Source: Romboutsia_C sp015668195 (GTDB lineage: Bacteria; Bacillota; Clostridia; Peptostreptococcales; Peptostreptococcaceae). Taken from it: a stretch of DNA of 64,000 nucleotides. Shown in pieces: positions 61,485 through 64,000 of this stretch; positions within the stretch are counted from its first letter, which is position 1, and every line of letters begins with the position of its first letter. Under the pieces are notes generated by a model. It ran no database searches and was not told the origin of the DNA. It saw only the letters and a program-made list of their open reading frames with translations. The position numbers were made by a program, and so were the translations under genes. The DNA is taken from contig NZ_JADPFC010000003.1 of the NCBI RefSeq assembly GCF_015668195.1, positions 248,001 through 312,000 of the forward strand, written 5' to 3'.

Positions 61485-63296
61485 TTATCCCTTTCTGAAA
61501 TAATTGTAAACATTCTCACAGGCTGCTCTATTCATTCCTTCCACTTCTAATAATTCTTCAATGCTAGCTTTTTTTATAGATTCTATATCTTTAAAGTGAT
61601 TTAATAGAGCTTTTTTTCTTTTTTCCCCTATTCCTTGTATATCATCTAGAACTGATTTTGTCAAAGATTTATTTCGTAAACTTCTGTGATATGTTATAGC
61701 ATAATTATGAACTTCTTCCTGAATACTTGCGACAAATCTATACAAGTTAGATGTTTTATCTAGTTCAATCTCTTTTTCCTGGGAAATAAGTCCCTTTGTT
61801 CTATGTTTATCGTCTTTATACATTCCCCAAAGAGGTATTTCTACATTATGTCTTTCCAAAACTTTTTTTACTGCACTAACTTGTCCTTTTCCTCCATCTA
61901 AAAGAATTAAATCTGGTAAATCTCCATACTTCAATCTTCTTTCTACTATTTCTGCCATAGAATCAAAATCATTGGGACCTATGACTGTTTTTATTTTATA
62001 TCTACGATATTCCTTTTTATCTTTTTTCCCATCAGTAAATACTACCATAGAACCAATAGAATCTACACCTTGTATGTTTGATATATCAAAGGACTCTATT
62101 CTTTTTGGTCTCTTATCTAATCCTAGTATATTCTTTAACTCGTCTAAAGCCCCAATACTTTTTTCGTATTTTCTCTTATTCATATCAGAGAATTTTTCAA
62201 GATATTCTACAGCATTTTTTCTTACCATTTCTACTAAATTTTTCTTTTCTCCTTTTTGAGGAACTCTTATAGTAACCTTTTGCCCCTTTTTAGCAGATAA
62301 CCATTCTTCTAGTATAAAACTGTCTTCTATTTCATCTTCTATTATTAATTCCTTTGGTATATACTCTTGTTCCATGTAAAACTGCTTAACAAAGGATGAT
62401 AATATAGATGCTCTTTCGCTTTCCATAACCCCTTCTAGTATAAAATGTTCTCTACCTACTATTTTACCATTTCTAATAAAGAATACTTGGACACAAGCTT
62501 CATCATGTGCTCTTGCCATTGCTATAACATCTTGATTTAAATCTGATGTAGTAGCATCTATCTTTTGCTTTTGCATCATTTCCTCTAAACTTCTAATTTT
62601 ATCTCTATACATAGCTGCATCTTCAAAATTAAATTCCTTAGCACATTTATTCATTTTTTCGGTTAATATTTCGATTAATTTTTCTTCTTTACCTGATAAG
62701 AAAAGTATTATTTCTTCTATCATTTTATTGTATTCTTCCTTACTTACATTTCCTGTACATGGGCCTACACATTTTTTAATATGTAAGTTTAAGCAAGGTC
62801 TAACATTATTTCTTATAGCCTTTTCTATGTCTATATTACAAGTTCTTATTGGATAAGTATTTCTTATTATCTCTAATGTGTCATTCACTGCTGTTGTATT
62901 AGTATATGGACCAAAATACCTTGCCTTATCCTTGAGTACTCTTCTAACTTTTAATACTCTAGGGAAATCTTCATTAGTTGTTACCTTAATATATGGGTAT
63001 GTTTTATCATCCCTTAATAAAACATTATATTTGGGTCTATATTGCTTAATTAAATTACATTCTAATATAAGTGCTTCTAATTCTGAATCTGTAATAATGT
63101 ACTCAAATTTATATATATTCTTAACCATAGACTTTACTTTTGAAGGATGATTTTTCGATGACTGAAAGTATTGTCTTACTCTATTTTTTAAAGATACGGC
63201 CTTTCCTACATATATAATATTATCAAACTTATCTTTCATTAAATATACACCAGGTTGTGCTGGAAGCTTCTTTAAATGATCCTGTATATCAAACAA
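61485..63296 (-). CDS. uvrC: Excinuclease ABC subunit C
   Basis: A 603-residue nucleotide excision repair nuclease. The GIY-YIG domain starts LPAQPGVYLMKDKFDNIIYV and has VGKAVSLKNRVRQYF. The UVR motif for UvrB contact is near 205-240 (EKMNKCAKEFNFEDAAMYRD). The C-terminal RNase H-like nuclease has SFDISNIQGVDSIGSMVVF and ILLDGGKGQVSAV. Two helix-hairpin-helix repeats end the protein. The start is TTG at 63296 with GGAGG 7 nt upstream. It is the first gene of the uvrC-hprK pair. Confidence 0.96.
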   Translation of the reverse strand: MFDIQDHLKKLPAQPGVYLMKDKFDNIIYVGKAVSLKNRVRQYFQSSKNHPSKVKSMVKNIYKFEYIITDSELEALILECNLIKQYRPKYNVLLRDDKTYPYIKVTTNEDFPRVLKVRRVLKDKARYFGPYTNTTAVNDTLEIIRNTYPIRTCNIDIEKAIRNNVRPCLNLHIKKCVGPCTGNVSKEEYNKMIEEIILFLSGKEEKLIEILTEKMNKCAKEFNFEDAAMYRDKIRSLEEMMQKQKIDATTSDLNQDVIAMARAHDEACVQVFFIRNGKIVGREHFILEGVMESERASILSSFVKQFYMEQEYIPKELIIEDEIEDSFILEEWLSAKKGQKVTIRVPQKGEKKNLVEMVRKNAVEYLEKFSDMNKRKYEKSIGALDELKNILGLDKRPKRIESFDISNIQGVDSIGSMVVFTDGKKDKKEYRRYKIKTVIGPNDFDSMAEIVERRLKYGDLPDLILLDGGKGQVSAVKKVLERHNVEIPLWGMYKDDKHRTKGLISQEKEIELDKTSNLYRFVASIQEEVHNYAITYHRSLRNKSLTKSVLDDIQGIGEKRKKALLNHFKDIESIKKASIEELLEVEGMNRAACENVYNYFRKG

Positions 63297-63382
63297 TTTA
63301 TTACCTCCACATTTATAATTTTCATATTAGAATTATACCCTAAAAAAATAAATTATTCCCATAGATTATTTTATTAAAATTA

Positions 63383-63428
63383 AAAGCGTAGATATAAAAC
63401 AGTTAAAAACAATTTATATCTACGCTTT
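63383..63428 (-). terminator. Terminator after the truncated peptide-binding protein gene
   Basis: A 16-bp perfect stem (63383-63398 with 63413-63428, AAAGCGTAGATATAAA) has a 14-nt loop and T-rich sequence on the minus strand. Confidence 0.8.
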
Positions 63429-63514
63429 AGCAAAATCAATATATTTACTTTTAAATTTTTTAAATTATTTATTAATAAAGTATTTAAGTTACATTATAAA
63501 GCTTTTAATTTATT

Positions 63515-64000
63515 TTATTTAGAAGCTCCTCTTCCACCATTTACTTGTAAGAAGAATGTAGACGCTTGACCGTAGTTGTGAACTTCCTTACTATCTTTAT
63601 ATTTATCAACAAAGTCAGAATCTAATAGACATCTATCTATTTGACCATCTTCATATAAGTTAACTGAAGCACTAGTTTCTTTAACTACTTTAGTATTTAT
63701 AGTATCTAATTTGATTATATCTTTATTCCAATAGTTAGGATTTTTCTCCATAGTATATTGGTCTTCTACTTTCCAATTTGTTAAAGTAAATGGCCCATTA
63801 TATATTTGGGTATCTGCTGTAGTACCATATTTATCTCCCTGAGCTTCAACAAATTTTTGATTTTGTGGGAAGAATACTTGGAATGATACTAATTCAGGGA
63901 AGTAAGAAACTTTTCTGTTTAACTTAACTTCTAATGTATAATCATCAACAGCTTTAACTCCTACATTTTCTGAACCTTTATCAGCCGCTTCTGCTGCCCC
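63515..64000 (-). pseudogene. Oligopeptide-binding protein (OppA-like), cut short at its C-terminus; 5' end outside window
   Basis: The open frame from 64000 to 63515 (162 codons) matches the family-5 extracellular solute-binding fold. It includes DDYTLEVKLNRKVSYFPEL, NGPFTLTNWKVEDQYTMEKN and NPNYWNKDIIKLDTINTKVV. It stops just after NYGQASTFFLQVNGG, where normal OppA goes on for about 200 more residues through the second lobe. No continuation is visible in other frames downstream, and a terminator follows. The N-terminus lies outside the window. Either a truncated, probably inactive gene or an unusual short variant; I favour truncation. Confidence 0.65.

Noticed and set aside
1..64000. CRISPR arrays, tRNA, rRNA, transposases, prophage genes
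   Set aside because: I looked for regular repeats, conserved RNA sequences and mobile-element proteins and saw none.

Overview
The window is chromosomal core sequence from a low-GC, spore-forming, anaerobic Firmicute. It is most likely a member of the Peptostreptococcaceae (Clostridioides, Paraclostridium or Romboutsia-like). This rests on the strongly AT-rich composition, AGGAGG-type ribosome binding sites, a Spo0E-like peptide, a trimeric [FeFe]-hydrogenase, a clostridial type IV pilus trio, and the order uvrC-hprK ... murB-PHP-rapZ-yvcK-whiA-dnaE-pfkA-pyk. The family assignment is inference from content and order; no database was searched.

Layout. Positions 1-6.5 kb (minus strand): pstS and the start of pstC (phosphate uptake), pepF, degV, mgtC-like, mscS-like and a small Spo0E-like gene. 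Positions 6.7-8.9 kb (plus strand): feoAB iron uptake behind a sigma-A promoter with a Fur-like site. Positions 9-15.5 kb (minus): htrA, pgi, an FAD dehydrogenase, two small unknown genes and a SEC-C/helix-turn-helix protein. Positions 15.9-18.7 kb: pilB-pilC-pilin. Positions 19-22 kb: a twin P-loop NTPase and an APC permease. Positions 22-32.7 kb: a proteostasis and nucleic-acid block (tig-clpP-clpX, lon-engB, an RNase PH/RdgB fusion with a phosphodiesterase, ligA). Positions 32.7-35.85 kb: a decayed island holding one small exported-peptide gene, a stand-alone E2-type acyltransferase, three broken ORFs and a copy of the trmA-family gene end. Positions 35.9-40 kb: a TrmA/RlmD-type methyltransferase, a membrane protein, and an NSS symporter with a tiny partner peptide. 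Positions 40-51.9 kb: pyk, pfkA, dnaE, whiA, a NUDIX hydrolase, yvcK, rapZ, a PHP phosphatase and murB. Positions 52-60.4 kb: a divergent pair of formate/nitrite channels, cls, and the plus-strand nuoE-nuoF-hydA hydrogenase operon. Positions 60.5-64 kb (minus): hprK, uvrC, and an oligopeptide-binding protein that stops early and runs off the window.

Functional links. pgi, pfkA, pyk, yvcK, rapZ and hprK cover glycolysis and its control. The hydrogenase would re-oxidise NADH and ferredoxin from fermentation, and the FNT channels would move formate or related anions. Tig, ClpXP, Lon and HtrA give folding and quality control. I found no rRNA, tRNA, CRISPR array, prophage or intact insertion sequence. 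I found no convincing new multi-gene system. The best candidates for novelty are the decayed island and its small peptides, the two-gene unknown operon at 13.6-14.3 kb, and the SEC-C/HTH protein.
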